Below, one piece after another: positions 1 through 6,701 of a DNA stretch of 41,819 nucleotides (position 1 is its first letter; the number at the start of each line of letters is the position of its first letter). Source of the stretch: Burkholderia sp. Ac-20365 (lineage in GTDB: Bacteria; Pseudomonadota; Gammaproteobacteria; Burkholderiales; Burkholderiaceae); the NCBI RefSeq assembly GCF_017104715.1, contig NZ_JAAGPI010000061.1, forward strand, positions 1-41,819. Direction: 5' to 3'. Position numbers and translations under genes: made by a program. The notes under the pieces are model-generated. The model saw only the letters and a list, made by a program, of their open reading frames with translations. It had not been told where the DNA came from and did no database searches.

Positions 1-233
1 CGGCCTGCCTGCGCGCCGCTTGCGGCCGCTGCAGCGCTGGCGCCTGCGGCATCGCGGTTCCACGGATGCCAGCGAACCAGCACGATGCCCGCAATCAGCA
101 CGACGGCGACGATCAGCGCGATCGTGCGGCCGCGATGCCGTTTGACTGCGCCGGGACCGGGGTCGCGTCCGGGAGGCGGGCTGGCGGGAGCGGCGTTGCG
201 TGAAGAGTCAGGCTGCTTTTTTTGTTCGTCCAT
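1..233 (-). CDS. N-terminus of an RND efflux periplasmic adaptor (MdtA-like), cut by the window edge
   Basis: Only the first 77 codons are present, read leftwards from the ATG at 233. The protein begins MDEQKKQPDSS, has a Pro/Gly-rich cytoplasmic stretch, then basic residues (VKRHRGR) and one hydrophobic segment at about residues 37-52 (IALIVAVVLIAGIVLV), followed by an Ala/Gly-rich linker. A short cytoplasmic tail, one inner-membrane anchor and a low-complexity linker is the usual N-terminus of MdtA/AcrA-type membrane fusion proteins in Burkholderia-group bacteria, which bridge an RND pump to an outer-membrane channel. The lipoyl and beta-barrel domains would lie outside the window, so the family call is inference from the N-terminus alone. 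Upstream on the same strand lie an 11-bp hairpin and a possible 30-codon leader ORF. An unrelated single-pass periplasmic protein cannot be excluded. Confidence 0.5.
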   Translation of the reverse strand, partial: MDEQKKQPDSSRNAAPASPPPGRDPGPGAVKRHRGRTIALIVAVVLIAGIVLVRWHPWNRDAAGASAAAAASGAQAG

Positions 234-277
234 CGGCTCGATCTGGTGGCTGGCTTAATGATGCAAACGTGCGATGC

Positions 278-303
278 GCGCGCGGCAAGTGTTTGCCGCG
301 CGC
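278..303 (-). promoter_or_regulatory. Perfect 11-bp stem-loop in the efflux gene leader
   Basis: On either strand positions 278-288 (GCGCGCGGCAA) pair perfectly with 293-303 (TTGCCGCGCGC) around the tetraloop GTGT. It sits 45 bp before the efflux-adaptor ATG and 33 bp after the stop of a possible leader ORF. There is no T-run after it on the minus strand, so it is not a standard intrinsic terminator. A leader RNA structure or protein-binding inverted repeat is more likely. Confidence 0.5.
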
Positions 304-336
304 CGCTTCCTGTTGATCGCGCACGCCTGCGCGATG

Positions 337-429
337 CTAATTGATGCGTGATTCATCGAGATGACCGCGACGCTCCTGTAACGGGACCGTGACGGCGGCC
401 GCGCTGGCGGCGAGGCGCGTTGTCGGCAT
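337..429 (-). CDS. Possible 30-residue leader peptide ahead of the efflux gene
   Basis: A 31-codon frame starts at the ATG at 429, preceded at good spacing by an unusually strong Shine-Dalgarno run (GGGAGGAG, then CCGTCAATC before the ATG). It ends in TAG at 337. The product begins MPTTRLAASAAAVTV and ends HLDESRIN; no known motif is visible and it is too short to judge by codon usage. Its position, directly before a hairpin and the efflux-adaptor start, resembles a leader peptide or short upstream ORF. It could equally be a chance ORF, and the only real support is the ribosome binding site. Confidence 0.25.
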   Translation of the reverse strand: MPTTRLAASAAAVTVPLQERRGHLDESRIN

Positions 430-734
430 GATTGACGGCTCCTCCCTGTTGGCCGTACTTGATGCCCGCCTGAAACTCGCCGGTGCGCTCCGCCACGCGG
501 TCCACTGTCTGGCGCGCTGTCGGACCAGCCGCGCCGGCGGGGCGCGCGGGAGACGGTTGCGGTTCTCCCGGGCGCGCGGGAAAGCATGATGCTACGTCCC
601 GGGCCGAGTTACAGTCCAGCGGCGTATTTTTCGGCGGATTACGACCGTTACACAGTTTTCCCGCGGTCGAAAGGCGTGTGTCAGGGAGATGTCGAAGGCT
701 AAAACGTCGATGCGCGGCTGTGATCCGTTCACCC
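430..734. other. Non-coding gap between IclR gene and efflux leader
   Basis: No convincing gene is seen here. A weak minus-strand sigma-70-like pair (TGGACT, complement of 613-618, and TAGCAT, complement of 589-594, spacer 18) could start the efflux transcript. Longer open frames through this stretch are high-GC shadows with arginine-rich, non-protein-like translations. Confidence 0.3.
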
Positions 735-1571
735 TCAGGCGTCGAGCCGGCGCCCCGGCGTGCCGCCGATCTCGTGGACGATCCTGTCGATCGTGTCGAG
801 CAGGGCGGGCGCAGCCCGCGACACCAGCCAGTCGCGCGGGCACTGATGCGCGGAGCCGCCGCAGTTGACCGCGTAACGTTCGCCCGACGGGCCGATGAAG
901 CCCGCCGCGATCGCGTTGAGCCCCTCGTGCCATTCGCCCGTCGCAATGGCGAAGCCTTGCGCCGTCGTCTCGCGCAGCGCCGCGTCGAGTCGGGCGCTGA
1001 TATTGCCCCAGTCGTCGCCCGTTGCGGCCTGCAAGCCGGTCAGCAGGTTTTGCCGGTCCGAGTCCGCCAGCGCCGCCAGATAGGCGCGGCCGACGGCCGT
1101 GCGGCTCAGGTCCATCCGCGAGCCGACATCGAGGCGCGACACCAGTACGGCCGAGCGAGGCTTGATCGCGTCGATGACGACCATGTCGAGCCGGTCGCGC
1201 ACAGCGAGGTGCACGGACAGCGACGTGCGTTCGGCCAGTTCGATCAGGAACGGCCGCGAGCGGGCGCGAATGTCGAAGTTGCGCAGAAAGCCATTACTCA
1301 ACTCCAGCACGGACGAGGTGAGCACGAAGCGTTCGCTGTCCGGCAGGCGAAACAGAAAGCCGGCGCTCACGAGGGTCGCCGTGATCCGGGAGACGGTCGG
1401 TTTTGGAATGCCCGTCAGCTCGGTCAGTTCGCGATTGGATAGCGGGGCGTCGGCAGCCGCCACCCGCCGGAGTACCGTCAGGCCGCGCGCGAGCGCGGTG
1501 ACCTCGTCGCCGGAACCGTCCTTTTCCTTGACGGAATCGGTGATGCCCGGACGCGTCGTTGACTGGTTCAT
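735..1571 (-). CDS. IclR-family transcriptional regulator
   Basis: 278 residues, the typical IclR length. After a 22-residue polar N-tail, residues about 23-85 form the winged helix (ALARGLTVLRRVAAADAPLSNRELTELTGIPKPTVSRITATL), with the recognition-helix signature GIPKPTVSRI. Residues about 100-265 form the ligand-binding domain (RPFLIELAERTSLSVHLAVRD, LSRTAVGRAYLAAL, GEWHEGLNAIAAGFIG). IclR proteins bind small aromatic or organic-acid effectors; the effector here cannot be deduced. The start at 1571 has no clear Shine-Dalgarno, but a perfect 5-5-5 palindrome lies 10-25 bases upstream and probably mediates autoregulation. The downstream same-strand gene is the efflux adaptor, over 300 bp away, so co-transcription is uncertain. 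Confidence 0.93.
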   Translation of the reverse strand: MNQSTTRPGITDSVKEKDGSGDEVTALARGLTVLRRVAAADAPLSNRELTELTGIPKPTVSRITATLVSAGFLFRLPDSERFVLTSSVLELSNGFLRNFDIRARSRPFLIELAERTSLSVHLAVRDRLDMVVIDAIKPRSAVLVSRLDVGSRMDLSRTAVGRAYLAALADSDRQNLLTGLQAATGDDWGNISARLDAALRETTAQGFAIATGEWHEGLNAIAAGFIGPSGERYAVNCGGSAHQCPRDWLVSRAAPALLDTIDRIVHEIGGTPGRRLDA

Positions 1572-1581
1572 GTGGTTTTTA

Positions 1582-1596
1582 TGAAACGTTATTTCA
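1582..1596. promoter_or_regulatory. Palindromic operator in front of the IclR gene
   Basis: TGAAACGTTATTTCA is a perfect inverted repeat (TGAAA-N5-TTTCA). IclR-family operators such as the KdgR site have the same TGAAA/TTTCA half-sites. It lies immediately upstream of the IclR start codon, where a bound repressor would block expression. Autoregulation is inferred from position and symmetry. Confidence 0.55.
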
Positions 1597-1739
1597 ATAT
1601 TGTGGAATGCGCTCCGAGGAAGAGACTTCTTCGGCAGCGCCCCAGGCCCTCTCTCAGCAAGGCCTAAGTCCCTTTTTCCTACGATGATTCATTGTATAGG
1701 ATTGTAATTTTTAGACGGTCAGCAGCTATTAAATTTTGC

Positions 1740-1768
1740 TTGACTTAGTCAGCATTACCATAAAAAAT
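1740..1768 (+). promoter_or_regulatory. Promoter candidate for the intergenic small RNA
   Basis: TTGACT at 1740-1745 is followed after 17 bp by AAAAAT (1763-1768), or after 15 bp by TAAAAA (1761-1766), in a markedly AT-rich patch. A start near 1774 would place the first nucleotides at the first stem of the downstream RNA. The -35 box is good; the -10 is only fair. Confidence 0.4.
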
Positions 1769-1771
1769 GGA

Positions 1772-1931
1772 ACTATATTTCGAAAGCCTGCAGTAATCGC
1801 GCGCGTAATGACCGCAGCAGCGGCGCCGTCTTTCGAAAGGTTATCGCAGTACCGTCTCTCAGGTTCTAGCACGGCCCTCGGAATGGCTAGAACTTTTTGA
1901 AGGCGCCATGGAAACATGGCGCCTTTTTTTT
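1772..1931 (+). ncRNA. Candidate small RNA of about 160 nt with three stems and an intrinsic terminator
   Basis: No protein frame is evident, but the plus strand folds readily. Stem 1: TTTCGAAAG (1778-1786) pairs with CTTTCGAAA (1830-1838). Stem 2: GTTCTAGC (1863-1870) pairs with GCTAGAAC (1886-1893), followed by TTTTT. Stem 3: AAGGCGCCATG (1900-1910), GAAA tetraloop, CATGGCGCCTT (1915-1925), then a run of eight T ending at 1931. A promoter-like pair lies just upstream. The IclR gene on the left points away and the gene on the right is convergent, so this terminator serves no flanking gene: the transcript must be its own. A U-rich 3' end after a stable hairpin is the usual form of Hfq-binding sRNAs. 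Both ends are inferred and no known sRNA family was recognised. Confidence 0.6.
1900..1931 (+). terminator. Intrinsic terminator of the intergenic RNA
   Basis: Perfect 11-bp stem (1900-1910 with 1915-1925), GAAA tetraloop, eight T residues on the plus strand. On the minus strand the stem is followed by CAAAAAG, so it works only in the plus direction. Confidence 0.85.
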
Positions 1932-2061
1932 GTGCCGGTTTTTTTCGTTTTATCGGCCGACGAGATTAACGGAATTAGCGCGAATCGTTGCTCAGTTCTG
2001 GCGCATGTGGCAGAAACGGGCAGTCGCGTGGCAAAGGGCGATGACGGTTACTGCGTGACGG

Positions 2062-2313
2062 TTACTGCGCCGAAATGGCCGACGCTCCGTTTTCGGACTG
2101 CCCGCCTGTGAACGCGTTCGGCTCGCTGCGCCAGACGTCGATCAGCGGAATCGTGGTCACCTTCGCGGCGACTTCATCCGACTCGGGCAGCAGTCCGGTA
2201 AGCGCGGCAATCCCGGTTCCGCATGCAGCGGCAAGAGCGAGCGCGGCGAGGGCAACGAGCATCGTCGTGCGGGGCGATTTCGATTCGGACGCATCCGGGT
2301 AGTGGCGCAGCAT
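2062..2313 (-). CDS. Small single-pass membrane protein, function unknown
   Basis: 83 residues from the ATG at 2313, which has an excellent Shine-Dalgarno (CAGGAGACTGAC before the ATG). The open frame continues further upstream, but that part lacks a ribosome site. A polar N-terminus (MLRHYPDASESKSPRTT) is followed by one hydrophobic helix at about residues 18-40 (MLVALAALALAAACGTGIAALTG) and a 40-residue polar tail with DEVAAKVTTIPLIDVWRSE. Probably an inner-membrane protein with its C-terminus in the periplasm. Its 3' end is convergent with the small-RNA terminator. No family recognised. Confidence 0.65.
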   Translation of the reverse strand: MLRHYPDASESKSPRTTMLVALAALALAAACGTGIAALTGLLPESDEVAAKVTTIPLIDVWRSEPNAFTGGQSENGASAISAQ

Positions 2314-2642
2314 GTCAGTCTCCTGATTGATGCGGACATCAGGTGCAATGACTGTGCCGGGAGAGCGTCTTTTACCGCTCAGCCGCCTGTGGCGGGGCTT
2401 TCGCCATCTGCGCGCGTCGGAATACAGCGTTGGCGGTGCGTCGCGTGTTGGGTCCGTCCGAACAGGCGGTACAGACGTCGAGCCAATGTGCCGTTTCCAG
2501 ACCAACGCTGCGGAACGAAAAGAAAAACGAGGCGAGCCGCCATACGGACGGCCGCCTCGTCATGCCGGGAAACATCGACGGTTCGGATCGACTACGCGAC
2601 TACGTCAGGAACCGCCGCGCCCTCAATCCGCAAAGTCGGCGA
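2314..2642. other. Gap between the PRC-barrel gene and the small membrane protein gene
   Basis: Holds the minus-strand terminator of the PRC-barrel gene at 2515-2560 and, to its left, about 200 bp that must carry the promoter of the small membrane protein gene. No clear promoter boxes or further gene seen. Confidence 0.4.
2515..2560 (-). terminator. Intrinsic terminator after the PRC-barrel gene
   Basis: ACGAGGCG (2527-2534) pairs with CGCCTCGT (2553-2560); read on the minus strand the stem is followed by TTTTTCTTTTCG. It lies about 80 bp after the stop codon at 2643. Confidence 0.75.
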
Positions 2643-3110
2643 TCACAGCCCCCGGTCGCGCACGGCGACGGGATCGACCGATGTCGTCGTCCAGTACGGA
2701 TCGCGGTTGTAGTACTGATGCATCTGCGTGCCCCATGTTTCGTCGGCCATCGACGGCCAGTGATCCTTGTCGAAACCTGGCTCATCCTTGATCCGCTGCG
2801 CGCTGATGTCGACGCGGAACACCTTTTCGTCGGTATCGAGCGTCAGCGCGCTCCATGGAATTGCGTGCAGATTGCTGCCCATGCCGAGGAAGCCACCCTC
2901 CGACAACACCGCATAGGCGACGCGTCCGCTACGCACGTCGAGCATGATGTCCGAGATCTTGCCGACGTGTTCGCCGTCCGCCGAGATCACCTTGTTGCCA
3001 TCCAGCGTTGCCGCGGCCATCACTTCGGGCCCCGGACCTTCGCCCACGCCACCGCCAACGATGCCTGCGCCACCGCGTGCCGGTGTCATTTTCGGGTCAA
3101 GTGTGGTCAT
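2643..3110 (-). CDS. PRC-barrel domain protein
   Basis: 155 residues from the ATG at 3110, set by a perfect ribosome site (GGAGGAAATC before the ATG); an in-frame start 13 codons upstream lacks one. Residues 1-30 are a Gly/Pro-rich tail (ARGGAGIVGGGVGEGPGPE). Residues about 32-105 match the PRC-barrel fold: ATLDGNKVISADGEHVGKI, a DIMLDVRSGRVAYAVLS strand pair, GFLGMGSNLHAIPWSAL and DTDEKVFRVDIS. The C-terminal 50 residues contain DEPGFDKDHWPSM and a Tyr/Trp-rich end. Similar stand-alone PRC-barrel proteins are common stress-associated cytoplasmic proteins in Burkholderia and rhizobia, but their partner is unknown. It is monocistronic, with its own terminator. Confidence 0.88.
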   Translation of the reverse strand: MTTLDPKMTPARGGAGIVGGGVGEGPGPEVMAAATLDGNKVISADGEHVGKISDIMLDVRSGRVAYAVLSEGGFLGMGSNLHAIPWSALTLDTDEKVFRVDISAQRIKDEPGFDKDHWPSMADETWGTQMHQYYNRDPYWTTTSVDPVAVRDRGL

Positions 3111-3320
3111 GATTTCCTCCTTTGGAAGTCCACGGGATGCATTGCGCATCCGGCGTGCCCGTGAAGTCGCGCGGCACGTTTTCGTTACCCGATGCAGGCA
3201 TGCAAGTCCCGCTGCCCGTTGGCGTTATGCAGATGGCGTAGTTTTAGCTGTGCTGGGTGATCAGCGGGCGTCGATTGCGATCGGCGCGCGGCAATGCGAA
3301 CCCCCGACGCGGGAGCGAAC

Positions 3321-4166
3321 ATGGATACCCTGAATCTCCGCCCATCCGATCTGGCAGCACGCCGGCAGCAAGCGCAGTCAACGCGCAAGACGGTCGAATA
3401 TCTGTACGCGACGACCGCGCTCGGACTGCGCGTCGCGGGCGCCGATGCAACGGCGCACGATCCGTCGCTGCGCTGGTGCCTGCTCGAATACCGGATCGAT
3501 GACGACGATGTCGGCCGCGAGTTGTCGCGTTACTTCTCGCTGAGCGCGCCGAAGGCGATCATCGAGGCGCGGCGTGCGCTCGAGGATGCGAAGGCCGTGC
3601 ATCTGACCGACATCGTCACACTCGAACTCGATCTCGATGATGCGGAGCAGCGCTGGGCGAATGCATGCAGGCAAAAACTTCAAGCACTACGCGTCAAGCT
3701 GACAGACATGTGCGCGCGCATGGCGCCCGATGCGCGCGAAGTTGCATTGCCTGGGCGAGGCGTCGGTGAGACGGAGATCGTCGCGAACAGGCAGAAACTC
3801 GCGCCACACTATTTCATCTACCTCGCTTCCGGCGAAAACGCAGTGACCGATGATGCGCGCGTAGATCTTGCGAACGTTTCGCAGTTGTCACCGTCGCAGC
3901 AATTTCAGTTACGCGCGCGCAATTACATCGGCGGCTGGCTGCTGGAAGACGACATCGAAGTGGACGCCGCCGACGTCGCACTGCGCGGCTGGCCGTTACC
4001 CGCTTTCCGGCGCTGGATCCAGGGCGTCGCCGCGCTGCGCCGCAAGCCGCCGCGCGACGAGGGCACGGCCGTTCCGGGCGATTGCGTGATCGCGGCAGGG
4101 CAGGGCTTCTGTCTCGTGATGGATCTGCCGACGTTCATCGCCCGGCATCTGCCGCAGGACAAATAG
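3321..4166 (+). CDS. Protein of unknown function (281 residues)
   Basis: The start at 3321 is preferred over the in-frame ATG at 3294 because GGGAG lies seven bases before it. The protein has no signal peptide or membrane segment. Residues about 60-130 are charged and helical (GRELSRYFSLSAPKAIIEARRALEDAKA, then TLELDLDDAEQRW), and residues about 195-250 hold an aromatic stretch (NYIGGWLLEDDIEVD, RGWPLPAFRRWIQG). Composition and codon use match the neighbours, so it is a genuine soluble protein. It lies 110 bp before the CHAD gene on the same strand and may share its transcript, but it has no recognisable catalytic motif. I do not recognise the family. Confidence 0.75.
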   Translation: MDTLNLRPSDLAARRQQAQSTRKTVEYLYATTALGLRVAGADATAHDPSLRWCLLEYRIDDDDVGRELSRYFSLSAPKAIIEARRALEDAKAVHLTDIVTLELDLDDAEQRWANACRQKLQALRVKLTDMCARMAPDAREVALPGRGVGETEIVANRQKLAPHYFIYLASGENAVTDDARVDLANVSQLSPSQQFQLRARNYIGGWLLEDDIEVDAADVALRGWPLPAFRRWIQGVAALRRKPPRDEGTAVPGDCVIAAGQGFCLVMDLPTFIARHLPQDK

Positions 4167-4276
4167 ACGCGGCGTGACGGAGCGCGATTTTGACGCGCTT
4201 AGTAAAGCGTATGATGTCGTTTGCATCGCTCGATGCATCGCAAGGCATCTTGTTGTCGCTCCCGATACGAGGCCCC

Positions 4277-5161
4277 ATGAAACACGACGATCGCACGCAC
4301 GACGTCGAAGCGTCTCGCGACGAGGCGCAGGCGGAATCGACGTTCTCCATGCTCGCAGCGCCGCTCGTCGATGAGGCGCTCTCGCACAACGCATGCATTC
4401 ACGCCGACGCTACGCCCGAATCGCTGCATCAACTGCGCGTTGCGCTGCGGCGCCTGCGCTCGTTGTGGTGGGCGTACCGGCCGCTACTGGACAAACAGGA
4501 AAACACGCGGCAACGCGCGCTATACCGCTTTCTCGCCGATGCGGCGGGCAGAACACGCGACTGGGACATCCTGCTCGAACTGCTCGCTCAGGAGCAAGGC
4601 GAACCGGGCGACGGCAATGAAGCGCCTGCTTCGGACCACGTGTCCGCCTGCCTGCGCGACGCTCGCGAACGCACGCTTGCCGCAAGCCGCGAGACGCTCG
4701 TCAACGCGGACATTCGCAACGTGTTGCACAGCGCGCTTGCAAGCACATCGAAGGAATTGAACACGGCACCCGAAAGGCACCTGTTGCGCAGGTTCGCCGC
4801 AAAGCGCGTGCGTGTTGCCGAGAAGTCGCTGCGAAAACGGATGCGCAAGGCATCGCGCGCGAAACGTCCCGACTACGAGTTGCTTCACGACGTGCGCAAG
4901 GCGGGCAAGAAAGTTCGCTACCTGATCGAGTTCTTCGGTCCCGTGCTCGATGACGCGAGCCACGAGCAGGCGTTGAAGCGTCTCAAGAAACTGCAGCAGT
5001 GTTTCGGCGAACTCAACGACGCGACGGCGAGCGTTGCGTTGTTGCGCGAGAACGCGAATCTGTTCACCGGCGAGGCCGATGCGCACGCGGCGCTCGCGTA
5101 TCTGAAGATGCGGCGCAAGGCATTACGGCGCGAGGCGGTGCAACTGTTGCGCGAGAGCTAG
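4277..5161 (+). CDS. CHAD domain protein (probable polyphosphate-binding)
   Basis: 294 residues from the ATG at 4277, with GAGG nearby upstream; an in-frame ATG at 4190 adds 29 residues without a better ribosome site. Residues about 25-285 form the CHAD helical bundle, recognised by two conserved histidine helices: SLHQLRVALRRLRS (His51) and LLHDVRKAGKKVRYL (His204). The surface is rich in Arg and Lys (KRVRVAEKSLRKRMRKASRAKR). CHAD domains bind inorganic polyphosphate through these basic, histidine-containing helices, often on polyphosphate granules. No CYTH triphosphatase domain is fused here and none is encoded nearby. Confidence 0.88.
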   Translation: MKHDDRTHDVEASRDEAQAESTFSMLAAPLVDEALSHNACIHADATPESLHQLRVALRRLRSLWWAYRPLLDKQENTRQRALYRFLADAAGRTRDWDILLELLAQEQGEPGDGNEAPASDHVSACLRDARERTLAASRETLVNADIRNVLHSALASTSKELNTAPERHLLRRFAAKRVRVAEKSLRKRMRKASRAKRPDYELLHDVRKAGKKVRYLIEFFGPVLDDASHEQALKRLKKLQQCFGELNDATASVALLRENANLFTGEADAHAALAYLKMRRKALRREAVQLLRES

Positions 5162-5224
5162 CGCGCGTTGCCGGATAGGCATCACGCGTCACGCGCGATG
5201 ATGAGAAGTGTTGTGCTTGAAACC

Positions 5225-5241
5225 GTATATACTGTTTATAC
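5225..5241. promoter_or_regulatory. Inverted repeat in the promoter of the RHH-like gene
   Basis: GTATA-TACTGTT-TATAC lies 19 bp before the start codon at 5260, in a short AT-rich patch that also holds TATACT (5228-5233), a possible -10 box. RHH proteins typically bind such short inverted repeats over their own promoters, so autoregulation is plausible but inferred. Confidence 0.4.
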
Positions 5242-5259
5242 CGTTAACGAGGAATCGAG

Positions 5260-5919
5260 ATGAGCACGCCACGAATCAAGGAACCGACCAAGAAGGCTTT
5301 CCACTTCCCCAAGAGCGCGAAGGAACCGGCTGACGAAGCGAAGAAGCCGTCCGCGAAAACTGCGCGGGCAGCATCGCATGCAAAGAAGGCTGCGGCCGTC
5401 GAGCAAACCACCGCGAGCACGCCGGACGCGGCAAGCGCGGCAAACGCGGCAAACGCGACGCCCAAGGCAGCCGCGCCCGCCCGCGCTGCAAAAACGGCGA
5501 AGAGCATCAAGACGGAAAAAGCCGCAAAGCCGGCAGGCAGCACGCGTGCCGCGTCGGACGCGAAGCCTGTGAAGCCGGCGAAGGCGGCAAAGGAAGCACC
5601 GAAGGAAGCGAAAGTCACGAAGGCCGCGAAAACGCCGAAGGCGGCAGCGGCACCTGCGGCCACTGAAGAGAAAAAGCCGCGCGTGAAGAAAGAGAAGGAG
5701 AAGGAAAAAGTCGTTCGCGACAGCTTCACGATGCCCAAGTCCGACTACGCGAAGATCGCCGAACTGAAGCAGCGTTGCCTCGACGCCGGCATCTCCGTGA
5801 AGAAGAGCGAACTGCTGCGCGCGGGACTGAATCTGCTTGCCGTTTCGCCGGCTAAACGGCTGATTGCGGCCGTGCAGGAGCTCGAAGCGGTGAAGACCGG
5901 ACGTCCCGCGAAGTCGTAA
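5260..5919 (+). CDS. Lys/Ala-rich protein with C-terminal ribbon-helix-helix-like domain
   Basis: 219 residues; the start has a good ribosome site (CGAGGAATCGAG before the ATG). Residues 1-145 are almost entirely Ala, Lys, Pro, Glu and Thr (KPAKAAKEAPKEAK repeats), like the disordered tails of bacterial histone H1-like proteins. Residues about 150-205 are an ordered domain: one beta-strand (RDSFTMP), then helix SDYAKIAELKQRCLDAG, a turn (ISVKK) and helix SELLRAGLNLLA, the strand-helix-helix order of RHH DNA-binding proteins. This suggests a nucleoid-associated or regulatory DNA-binding protein with a basic DNA-coating tail. No toxin gene is adjacent, so a classical antitoxin role is unlikely. 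The domain assignment is by pattern only. Confidence 0.72.
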   Translation: MSTPRIKEPTKKAFHFPKSAKEPADEAKKPSAKTARAASHAKKAAAVEQTTASTPDAASAANAANATPKAAAPARAAKTAKSIKTEKAAKPAGSTRAASDAKPVKPAKAAKEAPKEAKVTKAAKTPKAAAAPAATEEKKPRVKKEKEKEKVVRDSFTMPKSDYAKIAELKQRCLDAGISVKKSELLRAGLNLLAVSPAKRLIAAVQELEAVKTGRPAKS

Positions 5920-5930
5920 GCCGGATACGG

Positions 5931-5952
5931 CGGCCGCGCGCGGCCGTTTCCT
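5931..5952 (+). terminator. Terminator-like hairpin after the RHH-like gene
   Basis: CGGCCG (5931-5936), loop CGCG, CGGCCG (5941-5946), then TTTCCTT on the plus strand, starting 11 bp after the stop codon. The T-run is short and broken. Confidence 0.5.
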
Positions 5953-5968
5953 TCAGCGCGGCTCGCGT

Positions 5969-6235
5969 CTATCCATGGCGGCGCGGATAGCGTTCGGTGA
6001 ATGCCGAATGCATGCGCTTGAGCAGCGCAATATACGGAAGCCCTTGCGCCGTCATCATCGTCGATGCGGCAAGGGCGTTCGTTTCATCCCACAGGCGCTC
6101 GAACTTGTCGTGCGCAATGGCGGGCGGAATGCCCGACATCATCAGATCCAGAAAGTCCTTTTCGATCTCGTCGGCGGAGCGGGGCGCGCGTGCTGTCGCG
6201 CTGGTTTGCTGGTCGCCGGACTGATGAGAGGACAC
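5969..6235 (-). CDS. Small protein of unknown function, paralog of the gene at 6248
   Basis: 88 residues from a GTG at 6235. The N-terminal 20 residues are polar (SSHQSGDQQTSATARAP); the rest is helical: RSADEIEKDFLDLMMSGI, then AHDKFERLWDETNALA and a final LPYIALLKRMHSAFTERY. The upstream gene ends 12 bp before this start, so the two are probably translated from one mRNA. The pattern SA[DE]E-x10-L...F..LW[DN]E.N..A...YIALL is shared with that upstream product, showing a tandem duplication. No known domain is recognised. The protein is soluble, without signal peptide. Confidence 0.7.
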   Translation of the reverse strand: MSSHQSGDQQTSATARAPRSADEIEKDFLDLMMSGIPPAIAHDKFERLWDETNALAASTMMTAQGLPYIALLKRMHSAFTERYPRRHG

Positions 6236-6247
6236 GTCGGCAGCCCG

Positions 6248-6499
6248 CTAGTTCATCGATCTCAGGAAGCGCCAGCGCTGGTCCATGCTGTGCAGCAGCG
6301 CGATGTACGTAAATGCGGCGTCGCTGTTGTCGCACGACTGTGCGGCGTCGTTGACTTCATTCCATAGCGTCTCGAAACGCGCAGCCGCCTCGGGACGGCT
6401 GAGCGGCTGCGTGAGCAGTTCCGAAAACGCAAATGACAGTTCCTCCGCGCTGCGCCGCAGCGGATAGAGTGAACGTCGCGAAAGATATCTGTACTTCAA
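6248..6499 (-). CDS. Small protein of unknown function, paralog of the gene at 5969
   Basis: The conserved part is RRSAEELSFAFSELL, then AAARFETLWNEVNDAAQ and AAFTYIALLHSMDQRWRFLRSMN, which aligns with the neighbouring 88-residue protein. I place the start at TTG 6499 (GGGGACCGA before it), giving 83 residues, close to the paralog length. In-frame ATG codons at 6685 and 6658 would add about 55-60 residues, but that extension does not look like protein and lacks ribosome sites. The stop codon is 12 bp before the paralog start, indicating an operon. Function unknown. Confidence 0.6.
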   Translation of the reverse strand: MKYRYLSRRSLYPLRRSAEELSFAFSELLTQPLSRPEAAARFETLWNEVNDAAQSCDNSDAAFTYIALLHSMDQRWRFLRSMN

Positions 6500-6701
6500 T
6501 CGGTCCCCAACTGGCTTGCATTGTCTGTGCGCGAAACGGGCGCTGTGCGCATGAATAGTCTCCACGATGCCCGCCGCATATGACGTCGATGATACAGCCC
6601 CGCGACAGGTGCGCGGCACCGTCCAGCCATGATCTTTTGATGAACGGCAGGTGTCAGTCATCGTCGTGTAGCGGACGCGCGGCACGGCGCCGTGGTGCCG
6701 T

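Noticed and set aside
483..1442. Long plus-strand ORF opposite the IclR gene
   Set aside because: Arg/Ala-rich high-GC shadow; the opposite strand has clear IclR motifs.
5225..5919. Toxin-antitoxin module at the RHH-like gene
   Set aside because: No adjacent toxin-like gene; downstream genes are on the other strand.
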